Positions 19,457 to 27,523 of a stretch of 32,614 nt of DNA are shown in pieces. How positions within the stretch are numbered: position 1 is the first letter of the stretch; every line of letters starts with the position of its first letter. The notes beneath the pieces are model-generated. The model saw only the letters and a program-made list of their open reading frames with translations, was not told the origin of the DNA and ran no database searches. The stretch comes from a virus, in IMG/VR virus record IMGVR_UViG_3300013117_000358, positions 1 through 32,614 of that record; one strand, written 5' to 3'. The translations under genes were made by a program, and so were the position numbers.

Positions 19457-19984
19457 TTAAAGGTAACCTCCCAGGAGTTCCAGGAGACGGTCTTCCCGCT
19501 TCTTTGGGAGAGGCTTCTTTGCACTCTCCCAAAGGGAGACGTCCTTTTGAGAAACTCCGACCTTATCCGCGAGCACCGCTTGTTTCCACCCGGCTTTCTG
19601 GCGAGCCTTCCGTATGTCCGCCGGCGAGAGCCCTCCGGGTCTCGATGGTATGAGGACCGACGGAAGCAACTCCTCCTCGTCCACGGTCTTTATGCCAGCC
19701 TCCTCCAAACGGGCTTGGAGGCGGTCTTCTAAATCCGCGGGAAGATAGAATTTAAGCTTCAGGTCATATGCGGCCGGCGGGTTGTTACGGTAGGCCTGAA
19801 GCGTATTAATGGCGCTTTTGTCGCGATCTACGGCTTGCAGCTCCAAGTGGAGGTCTAGAGCATCCGCGAGTCCCTGGAGATCCTCAATGAACTTCTCGAA
19901 CGCTCGGGATCCACCTCTGGGCCCCGTGCGCTTCTCGTGCTGAAAACGCTGCTTGAGCTGGTCGATGAGCGCCTGGAGGATCAT
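19457..19984 (-). CDS. XRE-domain protein coupled to the PglX-like gene
   Basis: 175 residues; the ATG at 19984 overlaps the upstream stop by one base (TGATG). The first two thirds (from MILQALIDQLKQRFQHEKRT) are helical with a beta segment (YDLKLKFYLPADLEDRLQAR) and match nothing I recognise. The C-terminal 55 residues are an XRE helix-turn-helix: LSPADIRKARQKAGWKQAVL, then ADKVGVSQKDVSLWESAKKP. It could regulate or partner the preceding specificity protein, as controller proteins do for restriction-modification operons. It ends next to the 32-bp tandem repeats. Confidence 0.7.
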   Translation of the reverse strand: MILQALIDQLKQRFQHEKRTGPRGGSRAFEKFIEDLQGLADALDLHLELQAVDRDKSAINTLQAYRNNPPAAYDLKLKFYLPADLEDRLQARLEEAGIKTVDEEELLPSVLIPSRPGGLSPADIRKARQKAGWKQAVLADKVGVSQKDVSLWESAKKPLPKKREDRLLELLGGYL

Positions 19985-21906
19985 CACACCACTTTCCCGA
20001 TGCGCAGGATCCCGGCCTTCTGCAACGGCTCGATGTTGACCTTCACACCGTCGTCGATGTCCGGGTCCCATCCCTTGGGTCGATTCTCCGGCGACTTCCA
20101 CGGCGTCAGGATGCGATAGTCACGGTCGCCGCCCTCGGCACCTTCGTAGTGACCTTCCTGAACCGCTTGAAGCCGGCGGTCGAGGGCCTGCGCTTCCTCG
20201 AGCTTCGCCTGGCAATCGACACGGTCGTCTGCGCGGCCCTCCTTGTCGGCCAGCGCAGCTTCGCGCCGAAACGCCTCGATAGCATCGCGCAGGTAGCCGG
20301 CGCGCAGCTTGGCCATGCGGTTCCCGTCAAGCTTGTGGTAGTGGCAAAGCGCGCCAAACGCGAAAGGCGAGCTGCCCTGAGTGCTCGCGATGTGCCAGAT
20401 GATGGGGCGCTTCTTATAGAGCGCGACGTGGTAGTCGAAGTAGACGTTGTCGAGCCATTCCGCGATGCTCGATGCATGCTTGTAGCCCTTGACCTTGCGC
20501 TTCAGCTCGTTGGTGATCTCGACCTCGACCTGGTTGATGTCCTGTTCGGGGAAAAGCCGGGCGAGCTCCTGCTGAACGCGGTAGAGCAGGCTTGTCTCGC
20601 CGGAAAGGGGGGAGAAGGGAACGATACCATCTTCGTCTGCCTCGACGACGCTTTTGGCCACATAGGAGAGCAGACGCCAGACGTGCTCCATACGCTTCTG
20701 TTCAACGGTCTTGCGCTCCATCTGCGGCCACAGAATCTCGGGCGGCCGTTCGCCGAGGGTCTCCTCGATGATCGTCCGAGTGCTGTCGGAGATGCCGTAG
20801 AGCTTGTAGACCTCGTCGTTCAGATCTGCATACAAACTTTGAATTCGGGACTCTTCACTGGCCGCGTGTGACGAGATGACCTTTAGGCGGTCCGAGATGG
20901 CGACGTTGTCTGTATTTGTCGTCTTAGAGATTAGCCATGGCAGATGAAATGTTGTCGAGATTTCATTACCTTCGTCCCACTTCAGTTTTGTATCGTGAAT
21001 TGAGCGAGCCCATTCGCCAAGCCGTTCCTTCCTTTCCTTGTTTATCCGAGGGACTGGAACCCGTCGCAGGACGCCCGCCTCCCAGCTAAAGGATGTGAGA
21101 GACCCCATAATGAACTCAACCATGGCCGAATTTAAGATTCCCGCGATCATGGCAGTATCCGAAACGTCATTAGGGAAAAAGGCTGGCCCCTTGTCTCCAA
21201 ATATGCATCCTTCAGGCATCCAACGAATGTTGAATCCCTTGGCAGTACGTCTCGGCCAAGTCAGACCAGGTCGATGCAGATATCCCGAACTGCTTGACGT
21301 TAGGAGCACATTGAAATTGGATTTGCGGTCCGCATAAGCTCTGTGAGCACGATCATCCCAACGAACGACCAAATAGACATCGCTATGGAATCTGGAAAAG
21401 CCGCCGCCCTTTGCGAAAGGCCGCCACTTCTCTCCTGCGCCAACGGAGTCAGGGTCTACTTCCCACCACATTCGAACAAAGCGATCATCATTGAAAGTCT
21501 GATGGCCGATCTTGGTCTCCCCAATGGAAGGACACACTGGCACGTGGTCGCGGAAGAGGTGCGCCACCACGCCGATTCTGGAATAGGCTAGTGGCGCACC
21601 TTCAATGATCGCGAAATCTCGCCGAGCCACGTCAAATCGAGTGCGTTTCTCCTTGCCGCCGACGGCCTGAACGAAGGCATCGCGCCTTCGGTCCAGAGCA
21701 TCTTTTCCTGACCGAAACATCTCTAGGTTAAAGAATGCGACCTTCTCTCCCTCACTAACGATGTAGTACGCCCGATCCGCTTGCTCCTCGGTCGTGTCGA
21801 TTCCTTCCCGCGCCTGCGTTGCTTGAATCGTGGACACCATCAGCTTCCGCCGGAGATCCGGATCGGCCAGGATGGCCTTGACGTTGACGCGCTTATTCTT
21901 CGCCAT
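19984..21906 (-). CDS. PglX/type IIL-like specificity (C-terminal) module without a methyltransferase domain
   Basis: 640 residues from ATG 21906 (GGGAGG before it). Residues 1-50 (RVNVKAILADPDLRRKLMVS, AREGIDTTEEQADRAYYIV) look like a separate small domain. From about 96 the sequence RDFAIIEGAPLAY, then FVRMWWEVDPDSVG and KWRPFAKGGGFSRF, GLTWPRRTAKGFNIRWMPEG and CIFGDKGPAFFP (about 214-245), matches the region after the catalytic core in BREX PglX and Eco57I/type IIL enzymes. The end (KRPIIWHIAS, FGALCHYHKLDGNRMAKLRA, DIDDGVKVNIEPLQKAGIL) is the PglX-type C-terminus. The N-terminal SAM and NPPY motifs are absent and no such gene lies upstream. It may be a decoy, a specificity subunit or a relic. 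Confidence 0.75.
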   Translation of the reverse strand: MAKNKRVNVKAILADPDLRRKLMVSTIQATQAREGIDTTEEQADRAYYIVSEGEKVAFFNLEMFRSGKDALDRRRDAFVQAVGGKEKRTRFDVARRDFAIIEGAPLAYSRIGVVAHLFRDHVPVCPSIGETKIGHQTFNDDRFVRMWWEVDPDSVGAGEKWRPFAKGGGFSRFHSDVYLVVRWDDRAHRAYADRKSNFNVLLTSSSSGYLHRPGLTWPRRTAKGFNIRWMPEGCIFGDKGPAFFPNDVSDTAMIAGILNSAMVEFIMGSLTSFSWEAGVLRRVPVPRINKERKERLGEWARSIHDTKLKWDEGNEISTTFHLPWLISKTTNTDNVAISDRLKVISSHAASEESRIQSLYADLNDEVYKLYGISDSTRTIIEETLGERPPEILWPQMERKTVEQKRMEHVWRLLSYVAKSVVEADEDGIVPFSPLSGETSLLYRVQQELARLFPEQDINQVEVEITNELKRKVKGYKHASSIAEWLDNVYFDYHVALYKKRPIIWHIASTQGSSPFAFGALCHYHKLDGNRMAKLRAGYLRDAIEAFRREAALADKEGRADDRVDCQAKLEEAQALDRRLQAVQEGHYEGAEGGDRDYRILTPWKSPENRPKGWDPDIDDGVKVNIEPLQKAGILRIGKVV

Positions 21907-21973
21907 CGCTCGCCTCCCAGCGCTCAAGTGCGGCGTCTTCCCACTCACTGATGAGCGAGGCCATTGGCTCGTA

Positions 21974-22102
21974 GTGAAGGATGAAGCGAAGTCCTTTGTC
22001 GAGGGGGAGGCGCGTCTCGTGAAAAGGTTGCGCGAAGAAAAAGACTGTGAGTACTGGCTCGTGCGCTTCCTGAATGAATCCGGAACTTACCCTCGAAGAG
22101 AA
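21974..22102 (+). pseudogene. Plus-strand remnant of an 'EGxAxLV...YPR' small protein
   Basis: The frame reads KDEAKSFVEGEARLVKRLRE, then EKDCEYWLVRFLNESGTYPR. It is clearly homologous to the protein at 15651-15836. A GTG at 21974 could start it, but there is no clear ribosome site, and after YPRRE the frame runs on without a stop into the antisense of the next gene. It is therefore probably a fragment. Confidence 0.5.
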
Positions 22103-22172
22103 ACGCAAGCTGAAGTAGAATTGACCTGGAGCGAAACACCTTCCGTGATGCCGTTGACGCTGACCAGCCCCA

Positions 22173-23591
22173 TCACTCCTCTGGATGATTTTCCGCGTAC
22201 TCCTCAGACCGAATCATCTCCTCACGCATCTTCGCCTCGGTCATGCCCTCGCGCATCTTGCGATCCTTGAACTCCAGACCGCCCTCGTCACCGTGGAAGC
22301 CTCTATACCTGCCCCGCCTGTTCCTGGGCCGTTCAAGGATCTCGTCGTATGCGAGACTGATGACGGGTATATACGACGCCTTTTTCTCCGGTGGCGGCGG
22401 AGGCGGGGGAGGCGGTGGCGGTGGCTCATGCTCACTGTCGGTGATTCGACACACAGTCTCCTCGACTACCGTATGGGGCGTGGCGGGCCATCCGCCGTCC
22501 ATACCGCCGAAGGTGTGAAGTGTCGTGTAAATCTCGTTCACGATGAAGTTCTCATGCATGCGCTCCCACTTCGCCATATCGGTGCTACCGAGACCAGCCC
22601 ACTTCGGGATGAGCGGCACCCAGAAATCGCGCTGTTCCTGTGTAAGGCCGAGCTGGGACTCGTTGGCATCGATAAGCTCACTCGGCCACATCTGTCGCGC
22701 GGCGGCACCGGTCTTGTCCCAATCCACCTTCTTTCCGTGTGAGTTCTTCTCTTTCGAGCGGGGAAAATGCTTGCAGGGGCCGTCGAATCCTTCCACGCCT
22801 TTCTTGCTTTCGAGCGGCGGATCGTACTCGTCCATCAAGCCCGACGCCTGTGAGATGAGAATCACCGGCTGTGAGGGGGCGTCCCGCGTCTGCCAGCGAC
22901 GCGCGAGGTTGCGGAGCTGTCCCCGAGTGAATACATCAGCATGGACCTGGTATTCATTACAGAAATCGGACATGAGGTTCAGCCCGCCGGGGTCGACGCG
23001 GTCAGATCCCTCGCCGTCTCCCTCGGTTGCGAGCTGCTCGAGGTATCCGCCGATGCCGCGGGCTGCGAGGTAGTGCTCATTCCACGCGCTGATGTTACCC
23101 GTATCAAGTCTAGGATCGGGGTGGAATTTGGTCCGCTTACCTGCCTGGCCTTTGATTGTCCAGAGCCAGGGAACCTCGATCACGATGCCGAACTCCCTTG
23201 CCATCCGCACGTAGATTCGGATGACCTTCTTGAGCTTCGCTGCCATTTTGAAGCGCGAGCCCTTCTTGCTGCGGAGATCCACCAGATCGAGCGTATTGGC
23301 CACGTTCGGTACGTTGTATGGCGCGATCCCATCCGCTGGAAGGTCAAAGTATGGTGGTCCCCAGAATAGGAGCTCGACGGGAGAGCGCATCCGTCGGCAA
23401 CCGAGCCCGAGAACGCCTTGCTCTATGTAGCGGCGGGCGTTGTCGAAGTGCCGCACGTCCCCGGTATCGATGCCAGCAACGATGTGGTTGATCCACTTGA
23501 AGCCATCTATCCCGATAAACTCATGAGGCTTCACGATCTGCCCGTTAAGCGTGTAGAACTTTCCTTTGCGGCCTACATCAATCTTAGTCAT
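22173..23591 (-). CDS. 472-residue protein of unknown function with poly-proline hinge
   Basis: It starts at ATG 23591 with GAGGTAAGCG upstream. Hydrophobic strand/helix alternations (VELLFWGPPYFDLP, KVIRIYVRMAREFGIVIEVP, NLMSDFCNEYQVHADVFTRG, QPVILISQASGLMDEYDPPL) are reminiscent of a TIM-barrel hydrolase, with acidic residues after several strands. No signature is decisive. A run of 12 prolines near residues 388-400 separates a charged C-terminal tail (KMREGMTEAKMREEMIRSEE). It lies beyond the putative lysis/appendage genes, so a glycan-cleaving or particle-associated role is possible. No endolysin is otherwise evident. Confidence 0.7.
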   Translation of the reverse strand: MTKIDVGRKGKFYTLNGQIVKPHEFIGIDGFKWINHIVAGIDTGDVRHFDNARRYIEQGVLGLGCRRMRSPVELLFWGPPYFDLPADGIAPYNVPNVANTLDLVDLRSKKGSRFKMAAKLKKVIRIYVRMAREFGIVIEVPWLWTIKGQAGKRTKFHPDPRLDTGNISAWNEHYLAARGIGGYLEQLATEGDGEGSDRVDPGGLNLMSDFCNEYQVHADVFTRGQLRNLARRWQTRDAPSQPVILISQASGLMDEYDPPLESKKGVEGFDGPCKHFPRSKEKNSHGKKVDWDKTGAAARQMWPSELIDANESQLGLTQEQRDFWVPLIPKWAGLGSTDMAKWERMHENFIVNEIYTTLHTFGGMDGGWPATPHTVVEETVCRITDSEHEPPPPPPPPPPPPEKKASYIPVISLAYDEILERPRNRRGRYRGFHGDEGGLEFKDRKMREGMTEAKMREEMIRSEEYAENHPEE

Positions 23592-23796
23592 CGCTTACCT
23601 CTGGATTTTCGTAGCTCTCTTCGCCCTCGGGACCATCCTCAGTCGGCGTCATTTCGAGATTGAATTCGGCAGACGCGGCTGCATTGCGATTAGGGTCAAG
23701 AATAACCGATATGCAGTCGCACAGGCCGGTCGTCGATAAGCCATCGGCATCGAAGTCGAAGTCTTGGTGCTCTTCGCCAGTTGTTGGGCACTTCAT
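23584..23796 (-). CDS. Small acidic protein (70 residues)
   Basis: The ATG at 23796 follows a G-run ribosome site (GGGGGGCGAC). It begins MKCPTTGEEHQDFDFDADGL and continues GLCDCISVILDPNRNAAASA, with a very acidic tail (EDGPEGEESYENPEVSDD). A few Cys/His residues (C3, H10, C28, C30) might bind metal. It overlaps the next gene by 8 bases. No family recognised. Confidence 0.6.
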   Translation of the reverse strand: MKCPTTGEEHQDFDFDADGLSTTGLCDCISVILDPNRNAAASAEFNLEMTPTEDGPEGEESYENPEVSDD

Positions 23797-23805
23797 GTCG
23801 CCCCC

Positions 23806-24459
23806 CTAGAAGTTGTAGAGCACTGCAAAATAGATCGGGCGCCCATCCTCAAGACTGTAGATCTCTATCGAGATTCTACTTTCCGAACTTGGTAACTTGA
23901 GCCTCGCTCCGACTACTAACCGTATCGCGAAATCAGGATCGGTCTCCCTTGTGATCCGCATGTCGGTCCCCGTGTAGAATCCGTCAGTGACCTTGACTCG
24001 ATTCAGTGACCAGAGCGAGTACACCGCCCGCGCATCCGGGTACTCGGGGAAGCTGAACTCTATGCCAAGTCCGCTTCCTGTATTCATCGGCAGCTCCACG
24101 CCGCTCCAATGAATCGCTACGAAGAGAGCATCCCGATCAAAGGTGATGTCCTCCTCGCCAAACACGCTTCCTGCGCCAAGCGATATGTCGCTTTGGATTG
24201 ATTGGGCCTGCGCGGGCTGAGAGCCAAGCAAGAGAAACGGGGCCAGGATAGCCACACCGAGCGCGCTCCTTCCGCCCTTTCCGAACTTCAATCGGCTCAC
24301 GGTGCGCCCGTTCTCTTTCACTAACCACTGCAAAGAGAAAACTATAATCAGCATGATCGCGTCTTGCAGTCCTTCCGGAATCTCGACGTCTGGCGCAATC
24401 CAACGGATAACCATGATGATCCCGGCCACCAAGCCTCCATACTTCACTTTGTTTAACAT
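23806..24459 (-). CDS. Holin-like membrane segments fused to an outer-membrane beta-barrel-like domain
   Basis: The start ATG 24459 has AAAGGAGAAGTGAG upstream and lies one base after the previous stop; 217 residues. Residues 1-45 hold two hydrophobic helices (GLVAGIIMVIRWIAP, AIMLIIVFSLQWLV), like a small holin. Next comes a signal-like stretch LGVAILAPFLLLG with SQPAQAQS. The rest alternates beta strands (ISLGAGSVF, FVAIHWSGVEL, FAIRLVVGARLKL) and ends with YFAVLYNF, the terminal aromatic typical of outer-membrane barrels. A holin head with a barrel tail is unusual; a lysis or envelope role is inferred. Confidence 0.6.
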   Translation of the reverse strand: MLNKVKYGGLVAGIIMVIRWIAPDVEIPEGLQDAIMLIIVFSLQWLVKENGRTVSRLKFGKGGRSALGVAILAPFLLLGSQPAQAQSIQSDISLGAGSVFGEEDITFDRDALFVAIHWSGVELPMNTGSGLGIEFSFPEYPDARAVYSLWSLNRVKVTDGFYTGTDMRITRETDPDFAIRLVVGARLKLPSSESRISIEIYSLEDGRPIYFAVLYNF

Positions 24460-24460
24460 C

Positions 24461-24826
24461 TCACTTCTCCTTTCGGTTATTCTTGACCCTTTGGAGAATC
24501 GCCCAACCGCGATCTCCAGTGATGAGCAGGCCGAGGACAATCACAATCCATTTCTCGGTCTCGTCGTTCTGCTCCCTGAGAATCTGTTTGATCTCGCTTG
24601 TTTGCCGGCGAAGCTCCTCCCGGAGCTCCTCGACGGCCCCGCTCAGATATTTGAAGTCGCGCTCGAGCAGGGAGACGCGCTCGCTGACCGGCTGGGGCTC
24701 CAGGATGATTTGCTGTGGAGGATTACGCAGGACCTCACCATCGCTCTGAGGCGGAAGCAACGCCTGTACCCCGGTCACCACCAAGACGGTTAGAAGCGCC
24801 ACGAACATCAAGACGTCGTATTTCAT
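24461..24826 (-). CDS. Membrane protein with coiled coil, spanin/XhlA-like lysis candidate
   Basis: 121 residues; the ATG at 24826 overlaps the lipoprotein gene stop (ATGA). Layout: an N-terminal hydrophobic segment (YDVLMFVALLTVLVVTGVQA), a Pro-rich linker, a coiled coil (ERVSLLERDFKYLSGAVEEL, REELRRQTSEIKQILREQ), then a second hydrophobic segment (KWIVIVLGLLITGDRGW) and a basic tail. This resembles XhlA/holin-accessory or inner-membrane spanin proteins. Adjacent to a lipoprotein gene (a possible outer spanin partner), it suggests a lysis group, but sequence evidence is structural only. Confidence 0.55.
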   Translation of the reverse strand: MKYDVLMFVALLTVLVVTGVQALLPPQSDGEVLRNPPQQIILEPQPVSERVSLLERDFKYLSGAVEELREELRRQTSEIKQILREQNDETEKWIVIVLGLLITGDRGWAILQRVKNNRKEK

Positions 24827-25428
24827 AATCGCTCCTTGCAGGCGCCCGCGATGCCGTTGAGACGAGCCACGATACCTTCGTCGAATAACAACTCGGCTGC
24901 CCCGACATACCAGCGCTCGAAATACTCTTTACGAACGCTGGATCTATCTGCCCACGCCGTATGCTCTTTGCCCAGTCCGTGCAAACGCGTCCAGTTGCCC
25001 GTGGGGATCGCCGCTTCGGCGTCCACGAAATCGAGCAACCGGTCGAAAGCCTTCTGGCTTGCACGCACAGCGGCGCGCGCCTCGTCAGCCGAGATTCCGT
25101 TCCATGGAAACATGCCCAGGCACCTGTTCAGCGCGTACGTCGGATTTCGCACCCCGTCCCAGATGAGTTGCTGTTTCATTGCCCAAAGAGCGCTCTCATA
25201 GCTGACGTGCCGATAGTCCCCCGGCCGGCCGAATATCTCGTCCTTCATGAGAGACCAAAGCTGGAAATACTCCTTTGGGCAGCGACACTCCTTACGCCAG
25301 ATCTGACATGGCTCTGAGCAAGGCGGCGGGGGGGGAATTGTAGTAGTCGTTGGTGGTGGTGGGGGTGGCGGCGGTGGACCGTTACACCCAATAAGGACGA
25401 GTAGAATAACTGAGGCGATTGTTCTCAT
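24823..25428 (-). CDS. Lipoprotein with poly-proline linker, unknown function
   Basis: 201 residues from ATG 25428 (GAGGTAAATA upstream). The signal peptide RTIASVILLVLIGC ends in a lipobox (L-I-G-C), so the mature protein would carry a lipid at Cys15. A Pro/Thr linker (PPPPPPPPPTTTTIPPPPP) follows, then a Cys-rich region (CSEPCQIWRKECRCPKEYF) and a helical domain (AALWAMKQQLIWDGVRNPTY would be read as SALWAMKQQ...). It overlaps the coiled-coil membrane gene. It might be an outer-membrane lysis partner or a superinfection-exclusion lipoprotein. No family recognised. Confidence 0.65.
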   Translation of the reverse strand: MRTIASVILLVLIGCNGPPPPPPPPPTTTTIPPPPPCSEPCQIWRKECRCPKEYFQLWSLMKDEIFGRPGDYRHVSYESALWAMKQQLIWDGVRNPTYALNRCLGMFPWNGISADEARAAVRASQKAFDRLLDFVDAEAAIPTGNWTRLHGLGKEHTAWADRSSVRKEYFERWYVGAAELLFDEGIVARLNGIAGACKERL

Positions 25429-25439
25429 TATTTACCTCA

Positions 25440-25649
25440 CTATTTGATTGTCGGTGGTGGTGTTTGACGCTGCGCGTATTCCGGATGCGCCTGAATGAAT
25501 GCCCGCTCGATAGCGTTCAACCGTTGCTCGTGAGCGTTTATTGCAGCGTCTATATCGCTTCCCCGCCCCCAGATTTGCCAGAGAATGAAAAACGCGATCA
25601 CCGCTAAGGCAATCCACCATCCAAGCTTTTCCTTTTTTTTCCTCTTCAT
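25440..25649 (-). CDS. Small single-pass membrane protein (69 residues)
   Basis: The ATG at 25649 overlaps the upstream stop (ATGA). A basic start (MKRKKKEKLG) is followed by one hydrophobic helix (WWIALAVIAFFILWQIW) and a short periplasmic helix (DIDAAINAHEQRLNAIERAF) ending QTPPPTIK. This topology is compatible with a small holin or inner-membrane lysis protein. It ends in TAG. Confidence 0.55.
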   Translation of the reverse strand: MKRKKKEKLGWWIALAVIAFFILWQIWGRGSDIDAAINAHEQRLNAIERAFIQAHPEYAQRQTPPPTIK

Positions 25650-25963
25650 GGCACACCGAGTAGGTTTTTCACCCGGTCCTTGGTGGACTCATCCGCCGCC
25701 TCCCACGCCTCGAATATCGCTTTGTGCTCGCGCTCATCCACCTCTCGGATGAGCTGCTTTGTCTCACGGATAAGTAAATCCAGAAGCATTGCATCTACAT
25801 CAGCGAAAGGCGTCTCGCGACTCGTATTCACCCATGTGAGAACCTTCGCCAGCTTGGCATCCTGCGCGGCGGTCGTCGAGACGCTGAGGTTAACGTCCGC
25901 ACCGGCGGTAGAGACAAATATCATCCCCACCACAACCATTGTCGCAAGCAGTTTCTTTTTCAT
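25646..25963 (-). CDS. Exported small protein, unknown function
   Basis: 105 residues from the ATG at 25963; an ATG at 25972 is too close to the GGAAGG ribosome site. The signal peptide KKKLLATMVVVGMIFVSTAG-A is followed by a helical mature part (QDAKLAKVLTWVNTSRETPF, ADVDAMLLDLLIRETKQLIR, KAIFEAWEAADESTKDRVKN). No family recognised. Neighbouring genes also encode exported or membrane proteins, forming a cell-envelope block. Confidence 0.65.
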   Translation of the reverse strand: MKKKLLATMVVVGMIFVSTAGADVNLSVSTTAAQDAKLAKVLTWVNTSRETPFADVDAMLLDLLIRETKQLIREVDEREHKAIFEAWEAADESTKDRVKNLLGVP

Positions 25964-25981
25964 TTTAGACATCTCCTTCCT

Positions 25982-27019
25982 TTACGGCGGCTCTGTGGCG
26001 AAGCACTGAACCGCACCCGTCGCAAACAGGGCGCACAACTGCGTCTTGCCACTCCCGTTATCTTGCGAGAATAGATAGGCTTGGTTACTTGATGGTGCGG
26101 CGGGCGCACTTCTTTCGGTGAATTGTACGTACTCGTCCTGGACCCAGAGATCCACACCATTACCCAGTGTTACCGTCAGCGGATTTATATTAAGAAGCAA
26201 TGAGCCGCCACCATAAACATGCCAATAGCCTGTACCCAAGCTCTCTATGTAGCTATCCGTATCCCCCAGATCCACGAGCCGGTCGGTGAAATAGAAGTAG
26301 CCGCTGGAGTCGATCCGCATCCTCTCGGTTCCGGTCGTGGTTGTGTTGTTGGCGGCAGTGAAAAGCTTGATCATCGTGGCGGCGTTCCCCAGGGCCGTTC
26401 CCCCTCCGATGTTAAGAGTGTTCGCCGCTGTGGTGGCTATGCTCACCATAGCGAAGACCGGCTCCTCGTCCACGTCGTAGTGCTCTGTCCCGAGCCGCAG
26501 GGCCTTGTCGTTGTTATCCGCTTCCGAGTCTGCCCACAGGAACTTTCCCGCTGTCACCACGCCATGCAGCCCCACCGCTGGGCTCGTCGTGCCGATGCCG
26601 ACATTGCCGTCACTGCCTTGAACAAACAAGGCATTCGCCTCCCCGGATGCCTCGACCCTGACGTCTTGATCGTTCCCTCCCTCGTTGATGACCGTCTCGC
26701 TACTCGTGATGTGAAAGCCACCGTATGTGGTGGCCCCATTCTCGATCTCCGAGATGACGGTCGAGGTGTCTAGGATCCTGAGGCTCTCGTCGGTTTCCAC
26801 CCTCAAGAGCCACTGGTTTGCATCATTCTCCAGGGCGATGGCCGCGTTTCCGTCGGCGGTCGTGTTCTCCACGTGGAGCAACTCGTCCACGTTGAGCGAG
26901 CCCGTCATGCCGATGCCAAGTTTCTCGAGCACCACAACTCGCTGCGCTGCTCTAGTCGTATCCCACAGGATGACCGATACGAACGCCGCTACAATAAAAA
27001 GCATTATGCTACGCTTCAT
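25982..27019 (-). CDS. Tail-fibre-like appendage protein with a signal peptide
   Basis: 345 residues from ATG 27019 (GAGGAAGAAG just before it). The N-terminus MKRSIMLFIVAAFVSVILWD-TTRA-A looks like a cleavable signal peptide. The mature part has many beta/turn repeats and the motif GNVGIGTTSPAVGLHG, frequent in phage tail-fibre and chaperone-tailed proteins, with NIGGGTALGNAATMIKLFTA and ERMRIDSSGYFYF similar to such repeats. No intramolecular chaperone peptidase domain is visible. The C-terminus is short with two Cys residues. Signal peptides are not expected on virion fibres, so it may be exported to the cell surface or carry an unrelated hydrophobic N-terminus. Confidence 0.6.
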   Translation of the reverse strand: MKRSIMLFIVAAFVSVILWDTTRAAQRVVVLEKLGIGMTGSLNVDELLHVENTTADGNAAIALENDANQWLLRVETDESLRILDTSTVISEIENGATTYGGFHITSSETVINEGGNDQDVRVEASGEANALFVQGSDGNVGIGTTSPAVGLHGVVTAGKFLWADSEADNNDKALRLGTEHYDVDEEPVFAMVSIATTAANTLNIGGGTALGNAATMIKLFTAANNTTTTGTERMRIDSSGYFYFTDRLVDLGDTDSYIESLGTGYWHVYGGGSLLLNINPLTVTLGNGVDLWVQDEYVQFTERSAPAAPSSNQAYLFSQDNGSGKTQLCALFATGAVQCFATEPP

Positions 27020-27027
27020 CTTCTTCC

Positions 27028-27495
27028 TCACTTGATGACCGCCTGCGCGGACGCCACAACTAACGGTGTCGCCGCCGCCGCCGTAAGGCACTGCGCCTTG
27101 TACTCCTTCGTCGACGCGGGGACGGAGAGCGCGACGGACCGCTGCCGGTCGAAGGCGTCGGCGGTAAGGTTGACCTGGCTGTCCGCGACCGCACCCGCGT
27201 CCGTGATGTTGTATAGCCGTACACTGACCTGGTTGTCCGCGTTCTCTCCCTTGAACGTCGCCTCGAAATAGAGTTCGAGGTGGTTCGTCGTCAGGTTGGT
27301 GCCGTCGATCTCGATGATGGCGGCGTTCGGAATGTCCACCCAGCTCGTGTCCGGAATATATGTGGTGCTACTGCCACCCAGGTGGATGTGCAGCCCCACC
27401 GTGCGGATGGCCTCGATGTTGTTAGAGACGCGGGCATGTTGAGACTCTTTGGTTGCGCCACCAACAACCGCAGTGTAATTTCTGTTATAGGCCAT
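27028..27495 (-). CDS. Putative virion or appendage protein, beta-rich
   Basis: 155 residues; it starts at ATG 27495 and ends 8 bases before the fibre-like gene. It begins MAYNRNYTAVVGGATKESQH and then has long beta strands (TNHLELYFEATFKGENADNQ, VSVRLYNITDAGAVADSQVN), a pattern seen in small phage decoration or tail-associated beta-sandwich proteins. It lies between the large tail protein and the fibre-like gene, supporting a particle-associated role. No family recognised. Confidence 0.55.
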   Translation of the reverse strand: MAYNRNYTAVVGGATKESQHARVSNNIEAIRTVGLHIHLGGSSTTYIPDTSWVDIPNAAIIEIDGTNLTTNHLELYFEATFKGENADNQVSVRLYNITDAGAVADSQVNLTADAFDRQRSVALSVPASTKEYKAQCLTAAAATPLVVASAQAVIK

Positions 27496-27523
27496 CTATC
27501 ACACCCCTCTCAGGGGAGCTGTT

